In this document: piece by piece, positions 35,114 to 47,846 of the stretch
How positions within the stretch are numbered: position 1 is the stretch's first letter
How the letters are laid out: each line of letters begins with the position of its first letter
Assembly (NCBI RefSeq): GCF_030253575.1
Contig: NC_080558.1
Span: forward strand, 9,946,001 to 10,010,000
Length of the DNA: 64,000 bases
Source of the DNA: Rhododendron vialii
Taxonomy: Eukaryota > Streptophyta > Magnoliopsida > Ericales > Ericaceae
Direction of reading: 5' to 3'
Made by a program: the position numbers and the translations under genes
Notes under the pieces: model-generated
Database searches by the model: none
What the model saw: only the letters and a program-made list of their open reading frames with translations
Told to the model about the DNA's origin: nothing

Positions 35114-37213
35114 TGTGGGTAGCATGCCCTTTGGAAATTTCTGGTTTTTCCAAAAATGCAAGGGCCCGAAATCAAGGGAACGCTTTTAGCTAGACAACAA
35201 GTGCTCGCAAAATACAGAGTCGCCACCTGGGTTTTGAAGCTCCGACACCTAAGGAACCGTATTTCGAAGCACTTGCTGCGCTAATTTGAAAAAAAGAATT
35301 AAGGAACCAATCCGTCATAACCATATCTGGGTTCGAGAGCCAGGTTACGAGAGGGGAAGGGTTTTAAGGCACCTCTCTCGCCCAATCCAGAGATTGGTCT
35401 CTACTCAAGCATTTTGTGGAAAAAGTTTGCGATTCTTCTTTTATTAATCAATTTTTAGCCAATTAGGGCGGGGGAACAGTTTAATGGGGATTAAAGCTGT
35501 AACATATTTGCAGGATGTGATTAAAGACAAAATAAATGGATGGCATGCTTGAAAGATAAACGAGATAAAATCCAACACCATTATCGGGCATCAAAACAGC
35601 TCGTTGGCATAAATTAGGCACAAGCTGCAGCCACCTTGCATGCATGGCTCTACCAGCATGCAAGTAAACTGTCGCATGACTAACTCACACCATCGCGTGA
35701 TGGTTGTATCCCTCCAAACAGGTTGAGTTTCATCCCCTTCTGGGCTCTGGAAGGACCAGTGCACACCTAGGATTCAAACCAAGCAGATTATATATACTGA
35801 AAGTCAATAATTATTACAAATAGAATGGATAAGAGATAAGAACAAACCCCTAAACAGTGGGGGCATTAAACAATGATCATGGACCAAGCTGCCCATGCAA
35901 GGGCAACTTCTGGAAACAGACCGACCATCGTGCGATGGAGTCACTTCATCGCGCGAGCATCACAACTGGACTTCCAGGAATTGCTTTGCATGCCTGAACT
36001 CTGAGACATGTTCAAGAGTGACCCAGGGGCATTCCAAAGTTAAATTACTAAGAGCTAGGAGTTAAACTACAAATCTTAGCATGCAAGACTAGTGGGTCTG
36101 GTTTTAAACATGCTTCACAATTATCCAAAGCACTATAAAACAGAAAATAACTAGCATCCCATCCCCACGAGGACTGTCACGTGCAGACTCAAAGCGTTGC
36201 GTGATGCAGTGAGTCCATCGCGCGTGGGTTTGCTTGTTACACGGCTCTTGTAACCCTGCTGACTTTAGAACCAGGACTGATATTGATTATCAGCCTTGGC
36301 TCTGCCAGCCCCCCTCAGGGATCAAAACAGTAAACAGTAAAGGAGTTATACCTTTGCTTGTGTGTTACGGTAATGGATCAAACTAGGTGGAGTGGCTTGA
36401 GAGATGAATGTAGGGGAATGACTTGAGTAAGGAAGTAGGAGGAGTGTTTGAAAGTAGTATTCTTTGTTTGGTTTAAGTCTTAGAAAGTTATTTTTGAGAG
36501 TTGAGTGGTAATAAGTGGAAAGAGATAGAAAGAGAGATTTATTGAAAATTGTGCCGAGAGTTAAAAGCTACTCCCAAAGTTGGGAACCAAACGGAGTGAT
36601 TGTTTTTCTTTCTTGATTTTTTTTGTAACCCTTTGCAAGATGAACAATGGGGGGTATTTATAGGACAAGAAAATGTGTGAGGTGGGTGAAGGACTTGGCC
36701 TAGTGACTAGCCAACAAGGCTGGCCAACCCCCCCTTGGTGGAGGAAGTGGCCAACAAGGTGAGGGGAGTGGTTATGAGGGTGGTGCAACCCATGCACCCG
36801 CTAACGCTGTTCAGCCCACGAAAATGGGGTTCCCAAGTCAGTAGCCCCCTGATCATCACAAAATCCAGCTGGAAAAAGGTGAAAACGACAGGAGTTGACC
36901 ATCGCGCGAGGGACTAGGTTCATCACGCGATGGTTTTACCCACCCACGCGACGGTCAACAGTCAAGGTTTGACTTTGACCAACACCTGGCAAGTAGAGCA
37001 TCACGCGATATACTCAATGGGACGCCCGATGGTCAACCCTTGAGGTTAGGGTTTTGACTTAGGTTTTTTTTTTTGGGCTCAAGATGGATTTTGCCTACTC
37101 CAAGCTCAAGCCACTTTTACACTCAATACTGTTTTGACCTGATTCATCATCCGGGAAACAAGAAACCGAAAAAGAAAGTAAATCAATTGGGAAACCAGAT
37201 TGGGGTGTCTACA
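35114..37213. mobile_element. 2.1-kb solo LTR (Tat/Ogre-like Ty3/gypsy) nested in the hAT element
   Basis: The termini are TGTGGGTAGC and GGTGTCTACA (TG...CA), and a perfect 5-bp target duplication, GCTAC, lies at 35109-35113 and 37214-37218. Near its start 'cagagtcgccacctggg' and 'gggaagggttttaaggcacc' resemble the long LTRs of Tat/Ogre-type elements, which is the basis of the clade guess. No gag, pol or primer-binding site is present. Several copies of words like 'atcgcgcgatgg' occur inside. Confidence 0.82.
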
Positions 37214-37218
37214 GCTAC

Positions 37219-37248
37219 ATTGATCAATTGAGCCACTGAGCATCTGTG

Positions 37249-37288
<40 letters not shown>

Positions 37289-38017
37289 CTTGTCTCTCAT
37301 CTTTCGGTTTGTTCAGGAAATCGATTGCAGTAGCCCTAGCAGTCCACACTCTGCAGTCGCCACTCTTTGAAGCCCAGTTGTCTCTCATCTCTCGGTTTAT
37401 CTCTCTCTCTCTCTCTCCCTCTCTCTCTTATGTGCTCAAAAATATAATCTACTTCAGATCTATGTGCTTGAATTTGTTACATGTGGGCCAAGTGTTTGAT
37501 TTTGTTCATAGACTAGTGTACCAGTGGATGAGTTGACTGGACTAAAATTTGTTGCATGTGGATGTGTTCATAAATTTGTACCAGTGGATGTGTTCATAAA
37601 TTTGCTTAGCTGTTCAACTTCTGATGAATCAAGATAATTTTTTTTCTCTTGCCAATAGTCATTGTTTGTGCTTCTATAGTAGTAGGAGTTGGATTTCTTC
37701 AGTTTATTTCCACTCACAGTCACAAAGGAGGGTAAGGATATTTCTTATTGCTACTCCATTTAGGAAGCTTTTATAAAAGAATGAATAGTTATTGTTTGTG
37801 CTCCCTTTGTTTGCGTATATTGAGCTCAATTTAGCGGATACCTCTGACTGAGCCACCAATTCGACTTGAGGTGTAACGAAGCTAGATTGAGATCAATGTA
37901 CACAAATGGATACCTCCAGTCTGCGTAACTAGCTTGTGATCTGATTGTAGCTTGAACTATAATTGTAGTTTGAATCATGTCTGAATCTGCTGGTGTTTTT
38001 TTAGAACTAGATTAATT
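37219..38017 (+). promoter_or_regulatory. Upstream region of the hAT transposase
   Basis: This is hAT-internal DNA with a CT microsatellite (37252-37286) and CT-rich leader-like sequence. No separate gene is seen. Confidence 0.4.
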
Positions 38018-40892
38018 ATGTCTGAATCACCTGACGGTTCGAGTGCTCAGTCAACAAATCCGGTTGATGGTTCTGGACCATCACAACCAAGTGGTAGCCC
38101 CGTACCATCATCATCCCTTCTTGATAACCATGCAAGTGACAATCCTACTCATCCAAGTGACAATCCTACTGATGAAGTTGAAGTTGTATCAGAAAAATCT
38201 GATGATGATGATGGTGGAAAAAGGTTAAGGAGTCCTTATTGGGCTCACTATAATAGGGTGAAAATCTTAGTTGCAGAAACCTTCAACTATGCCCATGTTT
38301 CTTCGACGGAAATGCGTTTCCGCGTTCCCGTCGAAGGAAACTCCAAGAAACTCGTCCCAATGATAACGGAAACTCGTTCCTTACCTATACGGGAACTTAC
38401 ACCCAAAAAACGGTTGAGACTTACGATTCAAGCTCCAATTGGTACATTTAAAGTTGTTTTGTTCTTGTTGGTGTGCACATCTGATATTAACCTTCTAGAG
38501 TCATACTAATGCCTTTAACTTTTAAACCTACTTAATATGCACAAGAGCTCTATTGTATAATCATGTGCTACAATAAAAATGTTGAAATATAACTAGAAAC
38601 TTATAATTTTAATAACAATATTTTATGCTTTAGAATAATATTTTTATATTGACATTTAACAATATAAAATTTCAAAATATAATTATAATTTTAATAATTT
38701 TTCCTAACCACTTCCAATGGCGCTCCCACACTTCTATGATCATCCACACCCCCGCTCCCGCTCCCGCTCCCGCTCCCGCTCCCGCTCCCGCTCCTGCTTC
38801 GTGTAACTAAGGTGAAAATTAGCGGGGTTTACAAGGCCATTTGCAAGTATTGCGGAACAAAATTTCTGGAGAAACAAGGAATGGAACTTCGCATTTGAAC
38901 GAATACTATTTAAGGAAACACCAAAAGAAGGATAACATGAGACAACAAGTTCTAACAAACAATTTCATGAACAAAGACCGTCCTCCGCTACTAACTTCAT
39001 ATAGTTTTGATCATGAGACGGCACGGAAAGAACTTGCAAGTGCCATAATCATGCATGAGTATCCCCTTTCAATTGTGGACCATGTTGGATTTAGGAGGTA
39101 TTCAAATGCTCTTCAACCTTTATTTAAGGTGCCGTGTAGGAACACAATGAAAGCTGAAATATTTAAGATTTATGAGTACCGGAAGGGGAAGACAATGAGT
39201 TTGGTGGTGAGTAATGCAAGTAGATTAGCGATCACAACAAACATGTGGACTTCGAGTAATCAAAAGAAAGGCTTCATGACTGTCACAGCACACTTTATTG
39301 ATGATTCTTGGACTTTGCAAAGTCGCATTTTGAGGTATTTCTAACTTATATCGCTATATTTATTCCTTTATGCTATGTAAATCTTCATTTTTCCATTTTT
39401 AACTAAATATCAACGTTGCATATTAGGTTCATATATGTGCCATATCCACATACAAAAGAAGTTCTATGTGACCAATTGTTGAATTGTTTGATAGATTGGA
39501 ACATTGATAGAAAGATTTCAAGTATAACGGTTGATAATTGCTCTACCAATGATGCCATGATTGATCTTTTGTGGGACAAACTTTATAGTACGTCACTCAT
39601 GTTAGGTGGGAATTTGTTTCATATGCGTTGTTGTGCGCACATTCTTAATCTTATTGTTAAAGATGGGTTGGATGTTATCAAGGTGGGTACTAAGAAAATT
39701 CGGGATGACGTAGCTTATTGGACAGCATCACAAAAAAGAGAGGAAAAATTTGAAGAAACAGTCCGCCAATTGAATGTGACTAGTACTAAGAAATTAGGAC
39801 TTGATTGTGCGACTAGGTGGAATTCAACATTCTTGATGCTTCAAACAGCCCTACTTTATAAGGATGTGTTCATTCGCTTAAGCAAACGGGATGCTCAATA
39901 TAATTCCTTATTGAGTGAACGTGAATGGGGGTTTGCTAGAGATGTTTGTCAAAAGTTGAAATTTTTTTTTAAGGTGACAGAGTTGTTTTCTGGAACTAAA
40001 TACTCTACTACTAATCAATGCTTTCCAAATATACTTGAGATTAGACTTGAATTGAGAGATTGGCTCCGTTCTGAGAATTAGATGATTAGGGAAATGACCA
40101 AAAGAATGGTGGAAAAATTTGATAAGTATTGGTCTATGGTACATGGTGTTGTGGGGGTTTCTATTGTGTTGGATCCTAGGTATAAGATAAACGTGTTGGA
40201 GTTCTACTTTAAATTATTGTTTCCAACAACTTACAAGGAAGAAGTTGAGAAAGTTCATGCACTTTGTTATAAATTGCTTAAGGAGTATCAATGTCCTAGT
40301 TCAATGATGGAGAGTATTCGTGACTCTTCTTTCCAATCAAGTTCCATTGATGAAGATTCACTATCGAAGTATGATGTCTACATGCTTCGGGAGTCGAAGA
40401 GAAGTAGGACAATCGATACTGCAAAATTGGAGTTGGATCATCATTTGTCGAAAGTTGTCTTGCCAAAATCAGCAGGATTTGATGTCTTGAATTAGTGGAA
40501 ATCACATCAACCCAAGTATCCAATTTTGCAAGCCATGGCTAGGTATCTGTTAGCTATTCCGGTATCGACGGTTACTTCTGAGTCAGCATTTAGCACGAGT
40601 GGTAGGTTGGTGAGTCCACGTCGCAGTAGACTTCATCCCGATACGATGGAAGCCTTGATGTGTGCTCAAAGTTGGTTGTGGGCTGCCGAAATTAAAGGTA
40701 ATGAACTTAATATCTTGCATTTTTCTACTTTAGTAAACTCAAACTAGTACTTATGAATTTTTTACTTTATATTTGTTAGGTGAATCAACATCAGGGTACG
40801 CCACTATATTAGATGATGCTGAAACGAGGGATTCGTGCATGACTCGTGAGGTAATTGGCATTTGTCTTACGTCTCTCGTGCGTGACTCGTGA
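38018..40892 (+). pseudogene. hAT transposase (BED finger, RNase H-like core, hAT dimerisation domain), broken
   Basis: The frame opens MSESPDGSSAQSTNPVDGSG with an acidic, Ser-rich N-terminus. The BED zinc finger (SPYWAHYNRVK ... CKYC ... GTSHL) is split by a MITE and also frame-shifted by one base near 38865. The core has ITVDNCSTND (catalytic Asp region), CCAHILNLIV, CATRWNSTFLML and the C-terminal dimer domain YPILQAMARYLLAIPVSTVT, ESAFSTSGRLVSPRRSRL. Introns fit GT...AG at 39335-39426 and 40698-40779. In-frame TAG codons lie at 40079-40081 and 40493-40495; the second stands where a Trp is usual (WW before KSHQPKYPIL). The protein cannot be made whole. Confidence 0.9.
38266..38811. mobile_element. 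MITE inserted in the hAT BED-finger exon (546 bp)
   Basis: The ends CTTAGTTGCA and, inverted, CTTAGTTACA match in 9 of 10 bases. An 8-bp target duplication, GTGAAAAT, lies at 38258-38265 and 38812-38819. Skipping the insert keeps the reading frame across the BED finger, which confirms both borders. A (CCCGCT)n hexamer repeat lies at 38749-38795. Confidence 0.88.
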
Positions 40893-41796
40893 GGTAATTG
40901 ATATTAATTCACTTTTTCTGCCCTTCAATTTAACAGATATGAACTCAGCAAATGGAAGTTGGCATTTCAAGATGGAAATCAGAATTGATCCTATTGTTTT
41001 GTTTTTCCATCTCTTAATTCTACAAATGGAACTTTGTATTATTTCAAGATTTGTGATGTAGTGAGATTTGGTTGGCTGGACTGATTGGTGTGCATGTGGT
41101 GACTGGAGTCACTGGACTGACTGAACTTTGTATTATTTTTACTTTGCTTTGTAGTTGTTTTGTGGATTGATTGGCAGCATGTGGTAAGTGTTTTGTTGTG
41201 AATGTTGGTAGCTATTGTGTATTGAGAATGTTGGGGTATAAAATTGTCCACTGATGACTGGAGCCACTGGAACTCTATCTATTTCCATGGGGTATAAAAT
41301 GGTTGCGTGGAGCCTGCTACCGATGAATATGATCATGTGAGAGAGCCAGAGATTTTCTGATGCTTAGCATGCATGCTTCAGCTTTTTCATTCCTTGTACA
41401 AATCCAGTCCAGCTAGCAGAACTTATTCTATTTGTGGTATTTGTTAGCATTACATTTTAGCTTTAGTATCATAAAAATTTGGATACTAATTCCTCATAGG
41501 GGTGGGAATGAAATCTGATCCAGGATCAGTTTTTCTGCTTGATCAGTTTCTTTCTTTAACTTAAACTTGGCAGGATCAATTTTTTTGCTTGATTAAAAGG
41601 ATCAGTATTTTTGCTTCATTTCGGTTATCCGTTCGGTTCGGTTATTACCCGATATCCGTTTGGTTCGGTTATGGTTACCTAGTTCCCTCCCCGTTCGGTT
41701 ATCGGGGCGGATATGGGTGGTACTTTGGTTTCAGGTATCGGGTACGGAATACCCAATATCCGCCCCGTTTGCCCCAATGCCATCCCTAACCCATAC

Positions 41797-42275
41797 TCGA
41801 GAAATGTTGTATGTTCATGTATCAATATGATCATGGTGTTAGGTTTCTTTTCTCCCCTTGATGTAAGTTTGTATCGATAGCATGAGTCTTATTATTAAGT
41901 TTGTATCAATAGCATGAGTCTTATTATTGTGTTTTATTCTTTCCACAGATATTGGAGTATCTAGCATCTCGTTAAGTATTATATATGAAGAAGTTGGATT
42001 TCTGCCGTCAATTCTACCGTAATCTAGTTTTCTCGCTATTGAACTTTCCTATTATTTTGCGCTCTTGGGCTTGGATATGATATGTTTGATGTTACGTACA
42101 CTTTTCGTGGTACGATTTTTCGTTATTTTGTACTCTATGAATTCGGATACCGTTTGCTAAGTATTTGATGAACACTCTTTATTTATGGAAGTTATGAATG
42201 AATTGTTCTTGAATTTCAATACTTGATTACAGTAGATTGGTGAATAAATGTTGCTCAATTCAATTTACTGTGAAT
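41797..42275. other. Non-coding interval
   Basis: AT-rich sequence with a 30-base direct repeat of the 'agtttgtatcRatagcatga' type near 41867 and 41899. No gene is seen. Confidence 0.5.
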
Positions 42276-42666
42276 CACCACAAAAAAAAAACTAAGTAGA
42301 TTTTAGAATTAGTTTTAAAATTTGTAATATTATATTTGCCGACTAAATACTTAGTTGGTAAAAGCTGTAATATGCCAACAATAAATGTAACATTTTCTGA
42401 CTAAATAATTAGTTGGTAATTAACTAAACATTTGCCGACTAAATAATTTTGCCGACTGAATACTTTGTCGACAATAATTCAAATTAGCTGACTAAATAAT
42501 TAGTCGGGAAAAACCAACATATGCCGACTAAATTTTTTTTAGTCAGTAATTACTTTTGCTGACCTTAATTACCCAACTAAATCGCCGACCAAAGTTTTTA
42601 TTCGGGAAATACTATTGCCGACTAAATTTCTACATTTTGTCGACTAAAAGGGTAATGTCTTGTAGT
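42276..42666. mobile_element. CACTA-like (En/Spm) terminal fragment or small non-autonomous element
   Basis: The right end, read on the minus strand, starts ACTACAAGACATTACCC, close to the CACTACAAG terminus of CACTA elements. The interior repeats the subterminal word 'gccgactaaat' or its inverse 'tagtcggcaa' at least eight times, typical of CACTA ends. 'CACCACAAAAAAA' at 42276 may be the other end. No 3-bp target duplication is visible. It replaces the last codons and 3' flank of pseudogene 3. Confidence 0.7.
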
Positions 42667-44911
42667 TAAATTTGAAATAAGATAGCTCTGTCCACCGATT
42701 GTGAACTCGCTTTCGACAGAGATGACGTCGTTGTATGATTGGGGGACGTCGGCTGTATGCAACTGATCACCCATCTGGAAGGAATTTTCCCAAGCCTCTT
42801 GCATTTCCACTAAAGATAGAAGGCCACGCAACACATCGTCCATAGAAGGGCGTCGGATCCCCTCGGAAGCCAGGCAGCTTAGTGCTATATTGACATAGTG
42901 CCGAAAACATTCAGGAGCGATTTCTCCGATAAGGTATGGATCAATGACTGCATCGATTTCTGCACTTCTGATGCACATGTAGAACCAATCAAGTAACGAA
43001 GCATTGTACGGCCATTCTCGGGAAGAAGGGGTCCTAGCACACAATACTTCCAACAACACAAGACCAAAAGCATACACGCCAGTTTTTTCTGTCACTTTAA
43101 AATTGTACTGGTACTCAGGGTCCAAAAATTCCTTTGTGCCAAAAAATCCCATCATGCCAATAATATTTGTTTCCACACCTTCGGTTGCCATGCGAGTGGG
43201 TATACGTACGAAAAAATCAAAAGTGGCAAGTTTTGCGACATATTTATCATCAAAAAGTACGTTTGATGGGTTTAGGTCACAAAGGACAAATTGTTGCTCT
43301 TCATTCAAATGGAGGTATTCGAGAGCTTGTGCAGTGTCGATGCAAATCTCAAGCCACTTTTTCCAAAGAAGTGGATAGTTATCACTTCCGTGGAGAAGAC
43401 TTTTCAGTGTCCCGTTTCCCATGTAGTCGTACACAAGGATCGACTCATCCTTCTCTTCGCAATATCCTATCAAAGAGACTATGTTAGGGTGATGAGTCAG
43501 AGATTGTACCTCAATCTCGGCAATAACTTGTCCGACCAAGTTTGGCTCCCTCAACACGTATCGTTTGATCATAACCGCATGAGTTCCCCTCACCATACAT
43601 CCCTTGTACAAACTAAACCAAATGCCTTGGCTGATCAAAAGATCGTCATTGAAATCATTAGTGGCAGCGTGAATCTCAGCAAGCGAGAAACGGGGATTTG
43701 AACCATTCCCTGCTTTCCACCAATGATTCGGACCTTTAGGCACAAACTTTTGGCCCTGAAACGCCTTTGCAATAGTTCCCAGTGATCTTCCCCTACGCTC
43801 ATGCGATACCAATGCAATCTCAAGGCTCTTCACTACTTCAGACATTGTAGGCCTTTCCTTTGGTTTAAGTTGTAAACAATTGTTCGCAAGTTTGGCAAAG
43901 TACTTAAGACTATGTGGTGTAGTTTCTCCATTAAGAGAGGGATCGATGATTCGGTCAAGCATTCCCTTTTCGATGAACAATTTTGCCCAATTAATTAGAC
44001 TAATTTGCTCGTCCTCAAGTCTATCATCTAACGGTGGCCGACCACACAAGACTTCCAACAACACCACGCCAAAGGCATACACATCAGATTTCCTAGTTAC
44101 TTGACCAGTGATCAAATATTCTGGATCCCAATATCCTCATGTTGCTTTGACTTTTGTGCTAACATGGGTTGTTGCTTGGCTTGTAATGAGTTTACATAAA
44201 CCGAAATCAGAAACCTTTGCTGCCAATTTCTCATCCAACAAAATGTTTGTGCTCTTCACATCTCGGTGTATGATACGTTGTTCGGTACCTGTATGAAGAT
44301 AGTCGAGTCCTCGTGCAACACCAAGGCAAATTTTGAGCCTTTGAGCCCACTGTAGATGTGATATACTTCTACCGCTTTCTTCTCTACTTGATTTGTAAAG
44401 ATGACTAGCAAGAGTCCCACGAGCTATATATTCGTAAACAAGAATTAATCATCTCCTGATTCTCATTGCAAAAGCTGATGAGCGAAATGAGATTAGTATG
44501 ATGGAACTTTGAAAGCAATTTTACCTCTGACCAAAATTCTTCAGCACCTTGGTTGGACTGGGCATTCAACCTCTTTATGGCAACAACGGTGTTCGTAGCA
44601 CCATCGTTAATGAACCTCTTATATACCTTGCCGAATCCTCCAGTTCCAAGAACTAATTCATCATCAAAGTCGTTTGTCGCTATTAGTACTTCATGCAATG
44701 AAAAGCAATGACAAGATCCCTTAACTTGAATCACGCCACCGTATGTCGCTATTAGTACTTCATGCAATGAAAAGCAATGACAAGATCCCTTAACTTGAAT
44801 CACGCCACCATTGATTGGATTCTCCTTCTCAAAAGAGATCGGAGTGTTGGACGAGGCTTCTGCTTTATCAAAGTGATTTGGAGACGGCAAGGCATGCGAA
44901 ATCTCATCCAT
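42622..44911 (-). pseudogene. Tandem kinase pseudogene 3 (subfamily B), 3' end replaced by CACTA-like DNA
   Basis: The start at 44911 gives MDEISHALPSPNHFDKAEAS. An in-frame 69-base duplication (44675-44809) repeats the GSCHCFSLHEVLIAT stretch ahead of kinase 1. A 4-base insertion near 44446-44449 shifts the frame after NQEMI. A TGA at 44137-44139 replaces the Arg codon before GYWDPEY. Between these lesions kinase 1 still shows GTGGFGKVYK, VAIK, HRD and DFG, so decay looks recent. Kinase 2 (in the frame 42622-44115) is a pseudokinase with LCD for HRD, TFD for DFG and TGVYAFG. After ...YLISNL the last 14 codons come from the CACTA-like element. It is unlikely to make the full protein. Confidence 0.92.
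44675..44809. repeat. Recent tandem duplication, 66 identical bases at a 69-base period
   Basis: Units 44675-44740 and 44744-44809 are identical, separated by GTA. The duplication is in frame with pseudogene 3. Confidence 0.97.
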
Positions 44912-46690
44912 ATTTTCCAGGAGGTGAATTTAGCGACTCGAATCCGGACCACTAGAAACGTTAATGGCAAGCAGGCCGGTCTTGTGCAAAATTCTCCATC
45001 TGTAAATCTTAAATGGTCCGGAGAATCTCTAAGAAGCACAAGACAACGAAGGATGAGGGATATAGATGATATTGACGGAGATAATGGTCAAAATATTACC
45101 CTCAAATCAGGATCGGGGAATCCTATAGCGCATTGTCGATTTTGTTTTGTTGCCCATATTAAAGGACGACTTAACGCGGCAACATCTTTCTTCCTTGCCT
45201 CGCTATTCTAAACAATTCAGTGGAAGAAGTTAGGGATCCAAGAAATTATGCTCCGTGCATCAAATTTGTAATCAAACCAATCAATGTGAAATCGTAAGAT
45301 AATTAATTCTACGAAGTACACAATCAAAAGGTTCATAGCTGTTATGGGCAGAGCCATGCTCCATAGCTCTTTTAGCTCTTCTATTACCTAAACAGAGAGA
45401 AACAGAGCACATAATACATACATACAAATATGTACGTACATACAAAAACAAGCACAGGGGCGGTGTCAAGATTTAAAATCGTAAGAATATCAATTTACTT
45501 TGAAGAGTACATGTTCTAAAGTTAATTATCACAAATTTTCATAGTCTAATCATCGATCAACATACAACAAATAAAATAACACTCTATTAAGTTGGAACTC
45601 GACGTTTTCATTTCCAGAAATCGGTCATTTCCAATTGTCTCTTCCCGTTACATACATAAAAACGTGTATGTACAAATTTATATTGGCAGGGCCATTCCTC
45701 ATAGCTCTGTCAGCTCCTCTATTACCTAGACAGAGAAGAAACAGAGCACATATACATGCATACATTGGCAAAGCCAGGATTTAACATCGGAGGTGGCATC
45801 CAAAACTATAAAAAAGAAAAAAAAGAAAAAAAAAAGATTACAATACTTTAAAGTTAAGTGTTCATAATATCAAAAAATTTATACATTCTGATAGTTTAAT
45901 TCCCCTTCTAGTATCCTAATCCGTTCTTACTGTATTTAGGAGAAACCTACCTCAGATAGCTATAAACCACTTGTGGAATTTCAGTATAACCACATTTTGT
46001 ATACAGTACACTGGTTCTAATTGATACATTCATATATATCATGTTGCCAAGTAGGGGTACCATGTACTCCTATGCTTATGATAGAGTTCAAATTAACATC
46101 ACTAACTACAAGTAGTGGCTTAGCCAGGAATTTAGCTGGGTGGTGCACCATTAATTAACATGGTCTTAGAATTTTCTATTATTTTCCATGGTAAACAACA
46201 ATAATATAAAAGAAATAAACTTAGAACGTAAACTTTGCTACAATATACAGATGGATAACGGGCCTTTATAAAAAACAAACGCATTTTGGGGAATTGGATA
46301 AAGATATTAGGAGATGTAAGTGTTACAAGAGGGAAAATGTAACTTTCCAATATAAATTATCATGGCCTTTATAATTTCAGAGGTAAATTTGATATTATTA
46401 AAAATTACAGTGGGGCCCGTGCCCCCACTGGTCTCTATGTAGCTCCGCCACTAACTACAACTAACAATGCTTACTTTGGTCGAGACAAAAAAGGAAAAAA
46501 ACTTGTATCTCTACAAGTTGCTGTAAACACGGGGTCCCTTAAGCTCACTGAGCCTAGAAAACTAAGGGATGGCCCCGTGCTTTCACCAATCCCATTTGTA
46601 CAAATACCAATATCTGATAATAAGTTGTACTGGTGTTGACCTAAAATGTTCCTCAATCGAAATCGACAGAGTTTTGAGAAAACAACACTC
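44912..46690. repeat. Duplicated segment A, copy 2 (upstream of pseudogene 3)
   Basis: This is collinear with 14990-16690. It includes the leader words 'gaaacgttaatggcaagcag' and 'tgcaaaattctccatct' close to the start codon. It lacks the LTR present in copy 1 but has gained a hAT MITE and a 'ctcatagctctgtcagctcc' direct repeat (near 45350 and 45695). Confidence 0.88.
46113..46453. mobile_element. hAT-type MITE (341 bp)
   Basis: The ends TAGTGGCTTAGCC and, inverted, TAGTGGCGGAGCT are flanked by ACTACAAG (46105-46112) and ACTACAAC (46454-46461), an 8-bp target duplication with one mismatch. The empty site is preserved in the paralogous segment near 16237. Confidence 0.88.
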
Positions 46691-47150
46691 GGATAATGTT
46701 CGATAGGATTTCTAAGTGTATTAGGTTTGTAAGAAAAAAAAAGTGTGCAACATTGAATTGCAACCCATTTGACACAATTTGAAAAAAAGTGTACTGTTTT
46801 TTTTTTATAACCAACAAAAAAAAGGTTCTATTTTGATTAGTAAAAATTCAGTAGTTGATAATGAATTTTACGTTTTGTTTTTTCAAAATAGGTTCTCCAA
46901 CGGGTAAAACAAATTAAGTCATTTTGATTCAAAATAAAAAGAGAGTTGATCGTTTCTATTACTTTTTTATTGTTCAAGAGGATCAATTTTTGGATGTAAG
47001 TAACTTTTTGATCTTTACATAACGTGTTTCGACAATAGTTGTTGACTGGACATGTCGGTGAAACGCATATAGAAATCAAATGAGTTTATTTTAATTTACC
47101 CTTGTTTGTAACTGCAATAGTAGTAACTAATTAGGGTGACCAGTTAAGTT
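46691..47150. other. Non-coding interval
   Basis: AT-rich sequence with no recognisable gene. Confidence 0.5.
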
Positions 47151-47322
47151 ATGCACATCTCAATTAATAAGTTTAGAAGTTTAATTTATAGACCAGAGAT
47201 AATTTTGAAGTCGGCTAAATAAGATAAACCTGCAGATGTTCCTTGTTTCTATATATTTTCCCGACAATTTAAATGACTAAATCTGAACCATATATGGGTG
47301 CAATTAATCGACGAAAAGAAGC

Positions 47323-47552
47323 AAAAATAGAAGTTACCTTGTAAGATTCTGGAAGTTGATCGATGAGTTTCCCTCGCTAAAAAGTCAACTTGCCGCACTC
47401 TTTTTCCGTCAATGCTTCGTTAACCTCGAGAGAGAGAGAGAGACAAAAATAGAAGTTACATTGTAAGATTCCGGAAGTTGATCGATGAGTTTCCTCCGCT
47501 AAAAAGTCAAGTTGCCTCACTCTTTTTTCGTTAATGCTTCGATAACCTCTAG

Positions 47553-47631
<79 letters not shown>

Positions 47632-47806
47632 AATGAAAAGGGGAGGACGAAATGACTAAATCTGAACCATAAATGGGTGCAATTAATCAATGAAAAGAAA
47701 CAAAAATAGAAGTTACCTTGTAAGATTCCAGAAGTTGATTGATGAGGTTCCCCTGCTAAAAAGTCAACTTGTCTCACTCTTTTTCTGTCAATACTTCGAT
47801 AACCTC

Positions 47807-47846
<40 letters not shown>

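Larger units (their letters stand above)
34562..41788 (+). mobile_element. hAT-superfamily DNA transposon, 7.2 kb, with nested insertions
   Basis: The left terminus TAGGGATGGCAA and the right terminus (inverted) TAGGGATGGCAT share 11 identical bases. A perfect 8-bp target duplication, ACCCATAC, lies at 34554-34561 and 41789-41796. The subterminal regions are rich in 'ccgaacc' and 'ggttcggtta' words. A hAT transposase gene runs on the plus strand (38018-40892) but is broken. An LTR (35114-37213) and a MITE (38266-38811) are nested inside. Without them and their target duplications the element would be about 4.6 kb. It is inactive as it stands. Confidence 0.93.
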
